Positions 45,758 to 55,774 of a DNA stretch of 64,000 bases are shown in pieces. This stretch comes from Linum tenue. Its lineage: Eukaryota; Streptophyta; Magnoliopsida; Malpighiales; Linaceae. Both the position numbers and the translations under genes were made by a program. How positions within the stretch are numbered: the first letter of the stretch is position 1; the number at the start of each line of letters is the position of its first letter. The stretch covers positions 83,570,547 to 83,634,546 of the forward strand of contig CAMGYJ010000005.1 of the NCBI GenBank assembly GCA_946122785.1, read 5' to 3'. The notes beneath the pieces were generated by a model. The model was given only the letters and a program-made list of their open reading frames with translations. It was not told where the DNA came from and did not search any database.

Positions 45758-46981
45758 TCAATTCAAAGGTACCCTTTTGGCCTTGGGATGCCTATGAGTG
45801 ACATTATGCAGCCACCCAAAGCCTTTGAACGCCTTGGAGATCTTCACCAGATTCGGCTTCCCCATCCCACCAAGATTCATCTTCCCAGCAGAGAATTTCA
45901 ACGCCTGCAAACAGCATAATCTCCCATCACCACCACCCATCTCTTCTTCTTCTTCTTCTTCCTCTTTCCCTGCTACATCATAACAATCATCGTCATTGTC
46001 ATCATAATGATGGTGTCCAATCTTGTTGCTCGCCCCCTTCTTCTTCCCTAGCTTAGACTTGCTCTTTTTCTCCACCTTCAATAAACCCTTACCAGAATTG
46101 CCATTATTCCCCGACTCTGTTTCGTATGTCTCCCAAAGCGAATCCATCCCTTCACTGCTGTCAGCATTGTGCCTCTCCTCAAACAGCTTGCAGGCCAGTG
46201 TCCTCCTCCACTCTTTCTCCTTCCTCATCGACCCATAACTCCCCAAGTTGGCCTCTTCAAAACCTCCACTTGTCGCTGTTGTTGCTTTAAGACCAGATTT
46301 CTCATTATTGGGTCCGGCTAATAAGCCTTCCTCCCGTTGCCCCACTTCAACTTTACTCGACTTTACCCTAGGTGGTGGAGCTGCTGCCTTGACTTCTTTT
46401 CCCGCCTCCTCCTTCTCCTCCTCATGATTCCCTGGCAAAAGCATGTCTCCCAATTCCTCTTGCTTTTGATGCAAAAGGGTAGCCAAAGTCATGATGCTTC
46501 CTTCCCGTGGTGGTTCCAAATCAGAGTTACCCTTCTTCTTCTTCACAGCTTCTTCTTCTTCTGCTGCTGCTGCTGCTCCATCGAGCTGATGATGGCGTGG
46601 TGCTGCTAATAATTGATCGCCAACATCAAACACAATGTTGTAGACCTGCAGGGCCTCTGTGGCAGAGTAATCGAAATCATGAAGAGATTGGTGGGTGGGA
46701 GATAATGGGCGGGAGAGAGTGAAGAGGATGGAGAGGAGGAGAAGGGAAGTGGTGAGGAAGAGTGGGGAAAGGAAAGAGAGGAGCTTGAGCAAGGAAGGGG
46801 AGAAGAAGAGGAAATAAGAGAGGTAGAGAGGGTGTGAGATTAGGGTGGAGAGTAAGAGGTGGATGTCTGAGAAGAGGAGGAGAAGGAGTGTTGTTGTGGA
46901 GAAGTGGTGGTGGTGTTGTGGAGCTGGCTTGTTGTGAGGTGGTGGTGGCGGCGATGGAGATGGTGTTGTGAGCTCGGTCAT
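45758..46981 (-). CDS. Uncharacterised plant transmembrane protein
   Basis: A single uninterrupted frame of 407 aa from the ATG at 46981 (MTELTTPSPSPPPPPHNKP). An earlier in-frame ATG at 47323 would add 114 residues of low-complexity, UTR-like sequence and was not chosen. After a Pro/His-rich start, residues about 28-95 contain two to three very hydrophobic segments. The rest is charged and low-complexity, but two blocks look conserved: KEWRRTLACKLFEERHN with DSLWETYE, and a C-terminal LCCLQALKFSAGKMNLG with AFKGFGWLHNV. I recall these blocks in a land-plant family of unknown function. Acidic (EEEEEEEE) and poly-Ala runs are probably disordered. The function is not known. Confidence 0.75.
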   Translation of the reverse strand: MTELTTPSPSPPPPPHNKPAPQHHHHFSTTTLLLLLFSDIHLLLSTLISHPLYLSYFLFFSPSLLKLLSFLSPLFLTTSLLLLSILFTLSRPLSPTHQSLHDFDYSATEALQVYNIVFDVGDQLLAAPRHHQLDGAAAAAEEEEAVKKKKGNSDLEPPREGSIMTLATLLHQKQEELGDMLLPGNHEEEKEEAGKEVKAAAPPPRVKSSKVEVGQREEGLLAGPNNEKSGLKATTATSGGFEEANLGSYGSMRKEKEWRRTLACKLFEERHNADSSEGMDSLWETYETESGNNGNSGKGLLKVEKKSKSKLGKKKGASNKIGHHHYDDNDDDCYDVAGKEEEEEEEEMGGGDGRLCCLQALKFSAGKMNLGGMGKPNLVKISKAFKGFGWLHNVTHRHPKAKRVPLN

Positions 46982-47570
46982 AGCTGTTGTGTTTGTTGGA
47001 AGTGGATTGAACGTGGTGGATTGATGTGGAAACAAGGGGGAGTGGTGGTGGCTATACTGAGCTTGAAGCAGAGTTTTTTTGTGTTGGTGGGTTTTGTGAA
47101 GAAGGGGTGAGGGCAAATATGAAGTGAGAAAAGAAAAAGGAGGGAGACAACAGAAAGAGAGCAGGGAAGAGGGGAAAAGGGAAAGTAAGGCCCACAGTAA
47201 ATCGGTTCCCTCTGAATTTTCATCATGTAGCAAACCAACTCTGCATAAGGACGGAGCCCCACAGTAAAAACTATCTATGGAAAACATCCAAATGATATCC
47301 GAGCAAAAAATATTAGAGACCACGATTAGGGTTGTGCAATGGATTAGTTCGTATTGAATTACATTGGATCAAATTGACATTTAGATTGGAGTGAATCGAC
47401 ATTTGAATTGAATTATATATATACTGAAGAAATATGGACCGAATCGACATTTGAATCGAACTAAATCAAACTGAAGTTGGCCGAATATAGTGTTAATCCG
47501 ATTCTTAATTCTAAAATATTTTTCAATCGGTGTTCCGTCGCGACAACGGTCTTTTTTATTGGTACTTTAG
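46982..47570. other. Upstream region of the transmembrane protein gene
   Basis: The purine-rich plus strand (pyrimidine-rich on the gene strand) from 46982 to about 47190 looks like 5' leader sequence. Beyond it lie short repeats of the type ATCGACATTTGAATTGAA (47390-47460). No further gene was seen. Confidence 0.4.
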
Positions 47571-48188
47571 TAGACCTGGCAATCGGTTCCGGTTGGGTAA
47601 TTTTGGATTGGGGACTTCGATTATGGGTCGGGTCATGTTTGGTTGGTTGATTTCGGGTCACATATTACCCAACCCGTTCGGTTTCGGGTTGGGTTACAGG
47701 TCATTTCGGTCATGAGCATTCTCAGAAACAATATCAACATGCTTCATATTTTCTTAAAGAACACAAATTTTCACATATGCATGACAATAGGTTATCTAAC
47801 ACATGTCAATTAACATATTCTCAAATACTCTCGCGCTAATGAAATGAAATACAAACTGCGCAAATCGTCAAAAAACAATCGCAAGAGTAATACTAGTATA
47901 CTACTACAAGAAACACATGATATTTGATTATTCTTAAACTCCAAACATGACATTCAAATACTTGTGATTTTTTTTAAACATCTCACAAATTTATGAGTTA
48001 TTTTATCATTTTGTGAGTGATATATAAAATGGAACGGGTCTAAGGGTCGACTCGCTAACCCACCCAACCCGACCCAAAAAATCATGGGTTATCGGGTTCG
48101 GGAAATTCGAATTTCGGGTTATAAAAAATTCTACTTTTGGGGCGATTTGGGTCGGGTCAACGGGTCGGATTGTAATTTGCCAGGTCTA
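47571..48188. mobile_element. hAT-type MITE
   Basis: Ends TAGACCTGGCAATCGG and TTTGCCAGGTCTA; the flanking octamers TACTTTAG (47563-47570) and TAGTTTAG (48189-48196) match at 7 of 8 positions. 618 bp with GGGTCGGGT-rich arms and an AT-rich middle, non-coding. Confidence 0.75.
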
Positions 48189-49645
48189 TAGTTTAGTGGC
48201 CCTTTGGTTAGGTATTGGAGCAACATTACCTATTGATAAATCGCTAACTTTAGGTCTTTTTCAAATTGATTTCATTTAAAATAAAAAAAATCTCACGCGT
48301 GTGTATCTAGGGAATAGTCGCTTCAAAGCAAAGTTTACCTGAATAACATCTATTTAATAAAAAAATTATCGATCTCGCAAATATATGGAGTGCTCTAAAG
48401 ATTCAAAATTCATTTTGAATATAAATGTATTGAATTTAGAAAAATTTTCCTTTGGCAAATCGGTTGTGAAATGCTTTTTTATTTCAAAAAATACCCAATA
48501 TATGTTTTACATCTTCTAGACAAAAATGTTCAATTTTCATAAGGTCTTCTTGACTATTATTCAAAAGGTCCGATAATATATGTATATTAGATTAAGCCGT
48601 AGTCTTCCTGAATTTGATCCGGTCCAATCCAAACCTTTGCACACCCTTAGTGACGACTGACTGAGTGAGGAATGGTAGATGCCGCCGGCCAGGCCTACCT
48701 CTGCCTCCACTTCAATTATTATTAGCGAAAGAAGGAAAGGAAGAAATAGTGTCGTGAGCTCAGCACGGCGTTAACACTCCACTTGCATGCATTATTTGTT
48801 TATCATCATCATAATAATACTATATATGTCATAATGCAATACGGGCCAGCAGGCCATATGTATTATCCCATTTGTCGCAATTGATTTTTTGCCCACCTGC
48901 AGCCAAACTACGCAACACGATCTTCCCCATGACCTCGCCACATTTCATAGTTGCACTTGCACCAACTGTTTTATGAAATTCGTTTGCATATATAGTACAC
49001 AACAAGATAACCACCCTCCACATGACTTGGCTTCTTCTCAATCTCAACTATCCCAACTCCCAACATATATCATTTCTCATCAACCAAACAATAACTCCCA
49101 TGTGTCTTCTTCATTCAATGTTACTTAATTAAAATGCATAGGCATTTTCAATAGGTTTCAAAACGACAAGTCTAAGTAGCTCAATTCACGCGAAACTCGC
49201 AGCAACATCGCTATTGAAATTGCATGCTAAATAACCCAAAATTTAACCGTGCACTCTTATTACTGAACTCTACTACCAACATAAGTAGGTCATTGAACTT
49301 GAGGATTCATAAAGAGAGCATCAAAGAACAAGCGGAGGTTGGGAGGGGGACTATCAATCAATCAAAAAGTGGAAGATGTTGGGGAGGTGATTGAATTGCA
49401 AAGCACATGGTGAAGCTACTCATGGCTGCTCAATTACTTGCCTCCCTTTTTTTTAAAAAAGAGGTTGTTAGATAGAGATTAGAGACCCCAGGCTTTTCTC
49501 TCCCCCTTTTCCATGGAGACTTCTTCCAATTCCAAAGGAAACCTGCTTTTTTCATGGTTGACTATTTAGATGTCACCACCACTCTATTGCATTATAAGTT
49601 ATAGTAGACACCTTCCCTTGCTTGCCATTTCCTTCTTGCCAGGAC
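48189..49645. other. Intergenic, no gene recognised
   Basis: AT-rich non-coding sequence. Short frames at 48829-49128 overlap on opposite strands and have no family features. Confidence 0.4.
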
Positions 49646-50170
49646 TAGGGCTGTTAATGATCAGAGTCGAGCCGAATTTTGTCATAGTTCGGGTTTGGCT
49701 AATTTAAATATTTCCAAACTCGAGCTCGGCTCGAGTTCGTCACGTGCTGTAATATGCAAGCTCAAGTCGCTGCTCGTTTATGAAAATGAAAGTTCGAGCT
49801 TGACTCCAGCTCGGCTCGCCAAATGAATTTAATGAGTCCAAACTCGAGTTCAACTTATAAAATGTTTGTGATAGTTTAAGATTGAGCTAGAAATGAGCGC
49901 AAAATTACATTCAAACCTGTAGCAAAGTCTAGCAAAATAAAATAAAAACAATATTTATCCTAATTTCAATGCCTAAAGTCTATGAATTCCAATAAATTCT
50001 GATGCCAAACCGTTGAATGATCTTGTCTGTGAGCTTTCAAGCGGAACATAGTATGGCTAGAATTCGACTCGTTTAGTTAACTAGCTTGTTCGTGAGCCGG
50101 CTCGATTAAAACGAGTCGAGTGTCGAACGAATTTTTCTCGAATCAGACGCCGAATCATTCATGAGTGGCT
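49646..50170. repeat. Degenerate hAT-like repeat with CTCGAGC/GAGTCGAG motifs
   Basis: Begins TAGGGCTGTTAATGATCAG, a start typical of a plant hAT MITE family. Both sides are rich in inverted GAGTCGAGCC / GGCTCGACTC-type motifs. The right end is not clear and no duplication was found. Confidence 0.35.
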
Positions 50171-51318
50171 TGGTTACCTACCAGACACACATCTAACTTC
50201 ATATATTGTTCATACACCCACGGCTGTGGTCTGCCAAACTACAATCCACGGGCGTCAAAACAAAGTTCCATAGTAAAGACAACATAAAACCATGAGTCAA
50301 AAGTTTGATGAAGCTACTCATCCATCGTCCATTGATTGGCCTTGTGCGAAATGGCATTATGGATTTTGCATAATCATCAACACAAAGAAAGAAAAGGGCC
50401 CCCCGCCTACCAAATGATTTACCCTTTAGCTCCAAAGCGAGCTCGACTTTAGCCGTGACCAACGGAGAGCAAGATGCCGACTCTCACCCACCCTACTTCG
50501 TTTATTAAAGCCCTACGAGTAATGGCATTATGACTTCATTTTCTTGATTTTTAATAACAAGGAAAATGGGAGATTGTTGCTCCCTAAGAGTTTGGCTAAT
50601 ACGGGCCACTGTCGCAGCAAAACTCTTCATCCACACATGGCTGCTAGCATGGAGAACCAGATCCATGGACGTCGACAGGATGATCCAACCGATCTCTCGA
50701 TTTGAATCGGAAGCTCATCGACGATCTCCTCGTATCCTCTTCTTTCGTCTGCACCACCGACGACTATGGTGATTTTAGGAATGTCTAACATGATGTTAAG
50801 GGCAGCAGCGATCGCCTCACCTGTCTCTGATTCCAAGCCTCCCGTAATAACCCACTGCTGACTAATCTTTTGGCTTCACAATTCAGGGGCTCTCCTGTGT
50901 CCCTCCGCCAAGTGAAAACCAAACGCTAAACAACTAACTGCTTTCAATCATATTTGACCAAATTGCAGGGCAGCTCCAGACAAATTGCACTACAACATTA
51001 GCTCTGTAGAATATAAGCTTACACCATCGGCAAAGGAGATTCAGAATGAAAAACAATTTAATGGGCAGAAAAATAAAATGTAAGGCACACGGGAGACGGA
51101 CGCATCTCGGTAAGATCACAACATCATACCATTCCTCAAAAGCGACATGCTCATTCATAACAAACTCCCAAGCAATCATACAGACATTTGCCTTAAATTC
51201 ACAGACTTAAGAGGTTCTTCGAGAACGAAATGCATCACATATTAAAAGGCCATTATAGTAACACAAGAACAGTCATCGGTGCTATCATAAGGACTTTCTT
51301 TCTTGTTCGCATAAGGTC
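50171..51318. other. Intergenic, no gene supported
   Basis: Frames on the minus strand (for example 50199-50462 and 50627-50836) have no recognisable domain, and I could not link them by splice sites. The segment next to 51319 probably holds the 3' UTR of the small-protein gene. Confidence 0.35.
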
Positions 51319-52199
51319 TTACTCTGTCATAACTGGCTTATTCTCATTAGCTTTGAACCTTTGCTCCTTGGGCTTCTGCTCCTCCATTTTCCTGGAAAAC
51401 ACAGTAGACAAATTTGTTCAGAAATCATGGTATCGAAAAAACTACATAGCAGCACGGAAGAAATTGACGAACTATGAATTCAAACAATCACATCGCAACT
51501 TGGGAAATTAGAAAGCAAAACGGCACAGAGCAAGAGCACTACAATTTCTCACATAAGGCAGATTAACTGATTGAAGTATCACTAAGGATGCAGATCAATG
51601 GCATAGTTTAAAAAGTTTCGAGGAGAGGTATTAGCACAGCAGAGGCAGGAGAACTGGATAAACAGAAACACCATTGTCAAACACCATAAACTTGAAAAAA
51701 TGAGGAAACTACCAGCAAAATCAAACTTTGGCTCAACAAACAACAAGGATCCCCAATCAATCACTAGCCAAGAGAAATCGAAACTTGTTCCCGAGAATGA
51801 GCGTTGGAACACATTCATGTTCCAAGTCCGAAAACCCTCGGTCATAATCAAGTCCATTCCAGCCAATATTCCTCTGCACTACCAACATATATAGTACGCC
51901 ACCATCAAATTCCTAAAGTCTATAGCTAAAATTTAAACAGGAGCATCAAACTACGCCTTCGAATGGCCAATCAATCATATCCAAGCACAATCATGATTCG
52001 AGATGCTTCGACGACGCATATTTTACATAGCCGATTAAGAAATAGAAGCAAAATCGCAAAACCGTGAAAATATTTTTCGGGTAGAACCCTAAACATTCTT
52101 TAGGGAAATGGATACGGGAAAAGAATACCTCTTGTCCGAAGTGCCGCCCTTCTGGCTGAGGAAAGAGCGGAAGAGAGGAGAGTTGACGTCGTAGATCAT
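51319..52199 (-). CDS. Two-exon gene for a 47-aa plant protein
   Basis: Exon 1 (52199-52129) encodes MIYDVNSPLFRSFLSQKGG and TSDK, and splices at AGAG/GTATTC. Exon 2 (51391-51319) follows a TTTTCCAG acceptor and gives RKMEEQKPKEQRFKANE, then NKPVMTE and TAA. The joined frame is exact: 144 bp, 47 aa. The protein is hydrophilic and Lys/Glu-rich after an aromatic N-terminus, with no membrane segment. I recall similar short proteins of unknown function in other land plants, but cannot name one with certainty. A telo-box AAACCCTA lies just upstream. The intron is about 737 bp, far longer than the coding sequence, so automatic annotation may miss this gene. Confidence 0.7.
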
Positions 52200-52239
52200 G
52201 GTAAGCGACTCGCTGAACGGAAGAAACTCGTACAATTAT

Positions 52240-52247
52240 AAACCCTA
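52240..52247 (+). promoter_or_regulatory. Telo-box (AAACCCTA) upstream of the small-protein gene
   Basis: AAACCCTA lies about 40 bp upstream of the start codon at 52199. Telo-boxes are frequent near the transcription start of plant genes for translation and growth functions. The link to this gene is inferred from position only. Confidence 0.4.
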
Positions 52248-52549
52248 GTTTCTTTTTGAACCCGATTCGTCGCTCTACACGCTCCTTGCAAACTCTTTTC
52301 TGATATGCAACCACCGCTGAACTGGATGGGTATTTATCAGGACACGGTAGAACTTAGGCTGGCCCGTAAACCACGGCCGAATCATTCAACTAATGAGGTC
52401 GGGCCTTATCCATAACCAGAGCTCTGGCCCAATCTCGTCCACAATCCGTAAATTTTTAATTGTTTTGGGCCTTGTTCAACTATATCTAGCTCCGGCACAA
52501 TATTTGTCGTTGGAAGATAGTTTTATAAAGCAAAATACATCTTCATATC

Positions 52550-53429
52550 TAGGGGTGAGCTATAGGTGGTTTTATGCGAATTTGGGTAGATTTGAAACCA
52601 CGCACTACGAGGTGGTTGAGGAAAAATGACTCACACTCATCCAAGCATTACGTGTGGGTGGGTTGGGTTGGGTGATTGCGGATGATGGGTGGTTGGGTGG
52701 ATTCAATGGGTTTACAACATATATTTCATATGATCACATAATTTTAATAGTTTTAAACTCAAAATGAAGGAAATTTTCAAACTAAATAACGCTTAACCCA
52801 TAACTCAGGTGAATCATTCATTTTACAATATTGGTATTGGTAATTGTTCAAAAATTACAAAATGTTCAACTAATAAACATGGTCTAAGCCTGATAATAAC
52901 GAAGGTAAAAGAACGCACTAGGCATAAGGCAAACATTTTGGTCTTGCTTAGCACCTCATTCACCTAGGCATTGTGAGCGTAAATAGCTTTTTAACCTATA
53001 GTCCTAAATTAAAATTCCAAATTGATTAAAGGAATGAAGGACGAATCGGTGGTAGTTTGAGATGATGTCATTTGGGGAAGACAACTGTCTTTTTCTGTCA
53101 TTTTGTCTACTAGTTATGCTTAAGTGTATCTTCAATTACTTAAGCACACCTCACAACACAGTTTTTTTATCGAAAATTGAGAGGCATTTTTGTATTTAAA
53201 GGGTTTAATTTTTGGTAAAACTATATGTTAGAGTTTTGATGGTTTGAGGTTAAAAAGTCGGGTGGGTTATGGGTCAACCACAGTCCAACCGCACCCACCC
53301 AATCTTTTGTGGGTCACCTAGTTTACAACCCACACTCACCCATAGGAACCACCCACATGATAATGGGTGGGTCGATTGCGAGTGGATTTGAGTGGACTTG
53401 CGGGTTCAACCACCCAATGCTCACCCCTA
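52550..53429. mobile_element. hAT-like MITE with TAGGGGTGAGC ends
   Basis: Perfect 11-bp terminal inverted repeats TAGGGGTGAGC and GCTCACCCCTA. Arms are rich in GGGTGGTT/AACCACCC motifs and the middle is AT-rich. The flanking octamers match at only 5 of 8 positions, so the target duplication has decayed or the ends are slightly misplaced. Non-coding. Confidence 0.6.
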
Positions 53430-54036
53430 TCTATAGCCAAAACTTTGGCGTTCGTAACAATAATAGATATTTTTTTACAAATATACAAAATGTCCAATTG
53501 CGTTCAATATTTTAATGGCATCAGTTAACAAGCTGACTAGATTAAGAGGAGGCTGAAGTGGCGAGTCTCTTTAATTAGTAATAATCCACGTGGATTAAAA
53601 AAATTCAAAAAATGGAATGTGGTTTTGGACCATCCATCCTTCTCTCTTCCCATTCCACGCTCACACCACATTCTCTTACATTTTGTGCGAAAATTTTCAA
53701 AATCAACTTAAAAATGAAGGAGATAGCATATGGTATGAAGGTGGTAATAAGTGGCATAAAAAAAATCTCTAAATATATTGAAAATGGAGTTCATTTTATA
53801 TAGCACAACAAACTCATTCCATCTGTATAAAAATAATTGAAATCCAAATTAAAAATATATATAAAAGCCAGCTTAGAAAATTAGAAAAAATAAAAAGTCA
53901 TTAATTGTTCAACCCTTATATATGAGATCCACTTCAAATGAATGAAGCGCTCAGATTTAGTTATACTCCGGTTATATTCATCCTATTAGCTCTAAACCCA
54001 AGAACCGATACAAATAGAGGAAGGGGAAAATGTAGT
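53430..54036. other. AT-rich intergenic
   Basis: No gene recognised. A GGACCATCCATCC motif near 53626 resembles the Harbinger-type end seen at 38459. Confidence 0.4.
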
Positions 54037-54045
54037 GGATAAAAG

Positions 54046-55360
54046 GGAAAAAATCCAAAAGTACCCCTGTTTAAAATTTTTTTTCCAAAAATACCACCCA
54101 ACCCCAAAAAATTCCAAAAATACCACCCTTTTTCAAAAACCGCCACCCCACCCAGCGGTTTGGTCGAAAACCGCTTGTCGGGGGCGCGGTTTTGGACCAA
54201 ACCGCGGGCCTAGGGGGCGGTTATAAAAAAAAAATATTTGGACCAAAACCGCTGGGTGGGGTGGCGGTTTGGCCCAAAACCGCCACCCCAACCAGCGGTT
54301 TGGTCCAAAAGTTCGGTCGAAACTTCAAACGAACGTAACTTTGCACTCGGGTATCCGATCGTAGCGATTTTTTTTCATTTCGCATAACATTTCAAGATCT
54401 AAAACTTTTACTAGGATGAAATTTTCAAAACAGGAACTATTTGTGGATATACGGGACCTTGAGAATAACTTTACCTTTACTTTTCAGAAATCCATGTACA
54501 TTTTGAAATTATGATTATATTAAAAGTTGTAGATCTTGAAAATTTATGCGGAATCAAAAAAAATTTCATAACATTTGGAGTTTGGAGCACAAAGTTATGG
54601 CCGCCCAAAGTTTGACGAAAGGCGAGACCCGGCGGTTTGCGGCTTGCAAGATCTCAAAAAGTTTGCGGCCTCCATTTTTTGAATCCGAATAACTTTTTGA
54701 GATCTTGCAAGTCTCAAACAGTCGGGTTCCGTCTTCGTCTCGAAAAAACGTCATTTGCCACCCCGAACGATCTTTTTTTTTATTTCGTCAAACTTTGGGC
54801 GGCCATAACTTTGTGCTCCAAAATCCGAATGTCATGAATTTTTTTTTTATTCTGCATAACTTTTCAAGATCTACAACTTTTAATATAATCATAATTTCAA
54901 AATGTACATGGATTTCTGAAAAGTAAAGTTAAAGTTATTCTCAAGGTCCCGTATATCCACAAATAGTTCCTGTTTTGAAAATTTCATCCTAGTAAAAGTT
55001 GTAGATCTTGAAAAGTTATGCGAAATGAAAAAAAAAATCGCTACGATCGGATTCCCGAGTGCAAAGTTACGTTCGTTTGAAGTTTCGACCGAATTTTTGG
55101 ACCAAACCGCTGGTTGGGGTGGCGGTTTTGGGCCAAACCGCCACCCCACCCAGCGGTTTTGGTCCAAATTTTTTTTTTTTTAATAACCGCCCCCTAGGCC
55201 CGCGGTTTGGTCCAAAACCGCGCCCCCGACAAGCGGTTTTCGACCAAACCGCTGGGTGGGGTGACGGTTTTTGAAAAAGGGTGGTATTTTTGGAATTTTT
55301 TGGGATTGGGTGGTATTTTTGGAATTTTTTTTTAAACAATGGTACTTTTGGATTTTTTCC
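54046..55360. mobile_element. Mutator-type foldback element with perfect 9-bp duplication
   Basis: Nearly the whole element is one inverted repeat: arms about 54046-54680 and 54700-55360 around a centre near 54690. Ends are GGAAAAAATCCAAAAGTACC and its reverse complement with two changes. GGATAAAAG flanks both sides (54037-54045 and 55361-55369), the 9-bp duplication typical of Mutator-like elements. Each outer arm also contains its own inverted copies of AACCGCCACCCCA and TGGGGTGGCGGTTT. Proline-rich frames read through it are by-products of these repeats. No transposase. Confidence 0.85.
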
Positions 55361-55369
55361 GGATAAAAG

Positions 55370-55742
55370 TCATAAAACTAGTCGAGACTCAAGACCATCG
55401 GATTGGGTCAGTAAAAACAAAAGACTACTAGAACAAAATAGAGTACAAAGGCTGATATGAGGTCATTGGATTAAAATGAAATTCAAATCCAACGGCTGAA
55501 ATCAATATGCCTAACCACTAAAAACAAATCTTTTCTTTAATTTTCTTTGCACTTGCATCCTTTTCTACAGACTACAGCTGAATAAGTCATTTTTCTTTCT
55601 TTTGGATGATTGTTTAACGAGGCCTTAAGCTCCTGGGCTAATGATCAGGAGTGCTCTACTGAAAGCAACATAAAACTGTCTGCTGGCAGCCAGAGCAATT
55701 AATTTAAAAGAGTGCAAAAAAGTGTAGCAGAAAGGGACTGTC
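55370..55742. other. Intergenic before the intact LINE
   Basis: No gene recognised. Contains the pre-insertion flank of the LINE. Confidence 0.4.
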
Positions 55743-55774
55743 AACTAGGCAGAAGAAACATAGAGTTTTCATTC

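Noticed and set aside
45898..46609. Plus-strand frames rich in Leu/Phe/Ser opposite the transmembrane protein gene
   Set aside because: They are antisense shadows of the coding strand, driven by its Glu/Lys-rich codons.
46982..47323. N-terminal extension of the transmembrane protein (upstream in-frame ATG at 47323)
   Set aside because: The added residues are low-complexity and the nucleotide sequence is pyrimidine-rich like a 5' leader; the ATG at 46981 gives a sensible N-terminus.
50199..50836. Minus-strand frames of 60-90 codons
   Set aside because: No family features and no splice connections; left as unsupported.
54035..55339. Several Pro/Gly-rich frames such as KPPPHPAVWSKTA on both strands
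   Set aside because: They are mirror-image readings of the foldback arms and their internal repeats; no independent gene signal.
55712..55774. Upstream start of LINE ORF1 at 55712
   Set aside because: It lies partly before and within the target-site duplication, so this part is host flank and not part of the element.
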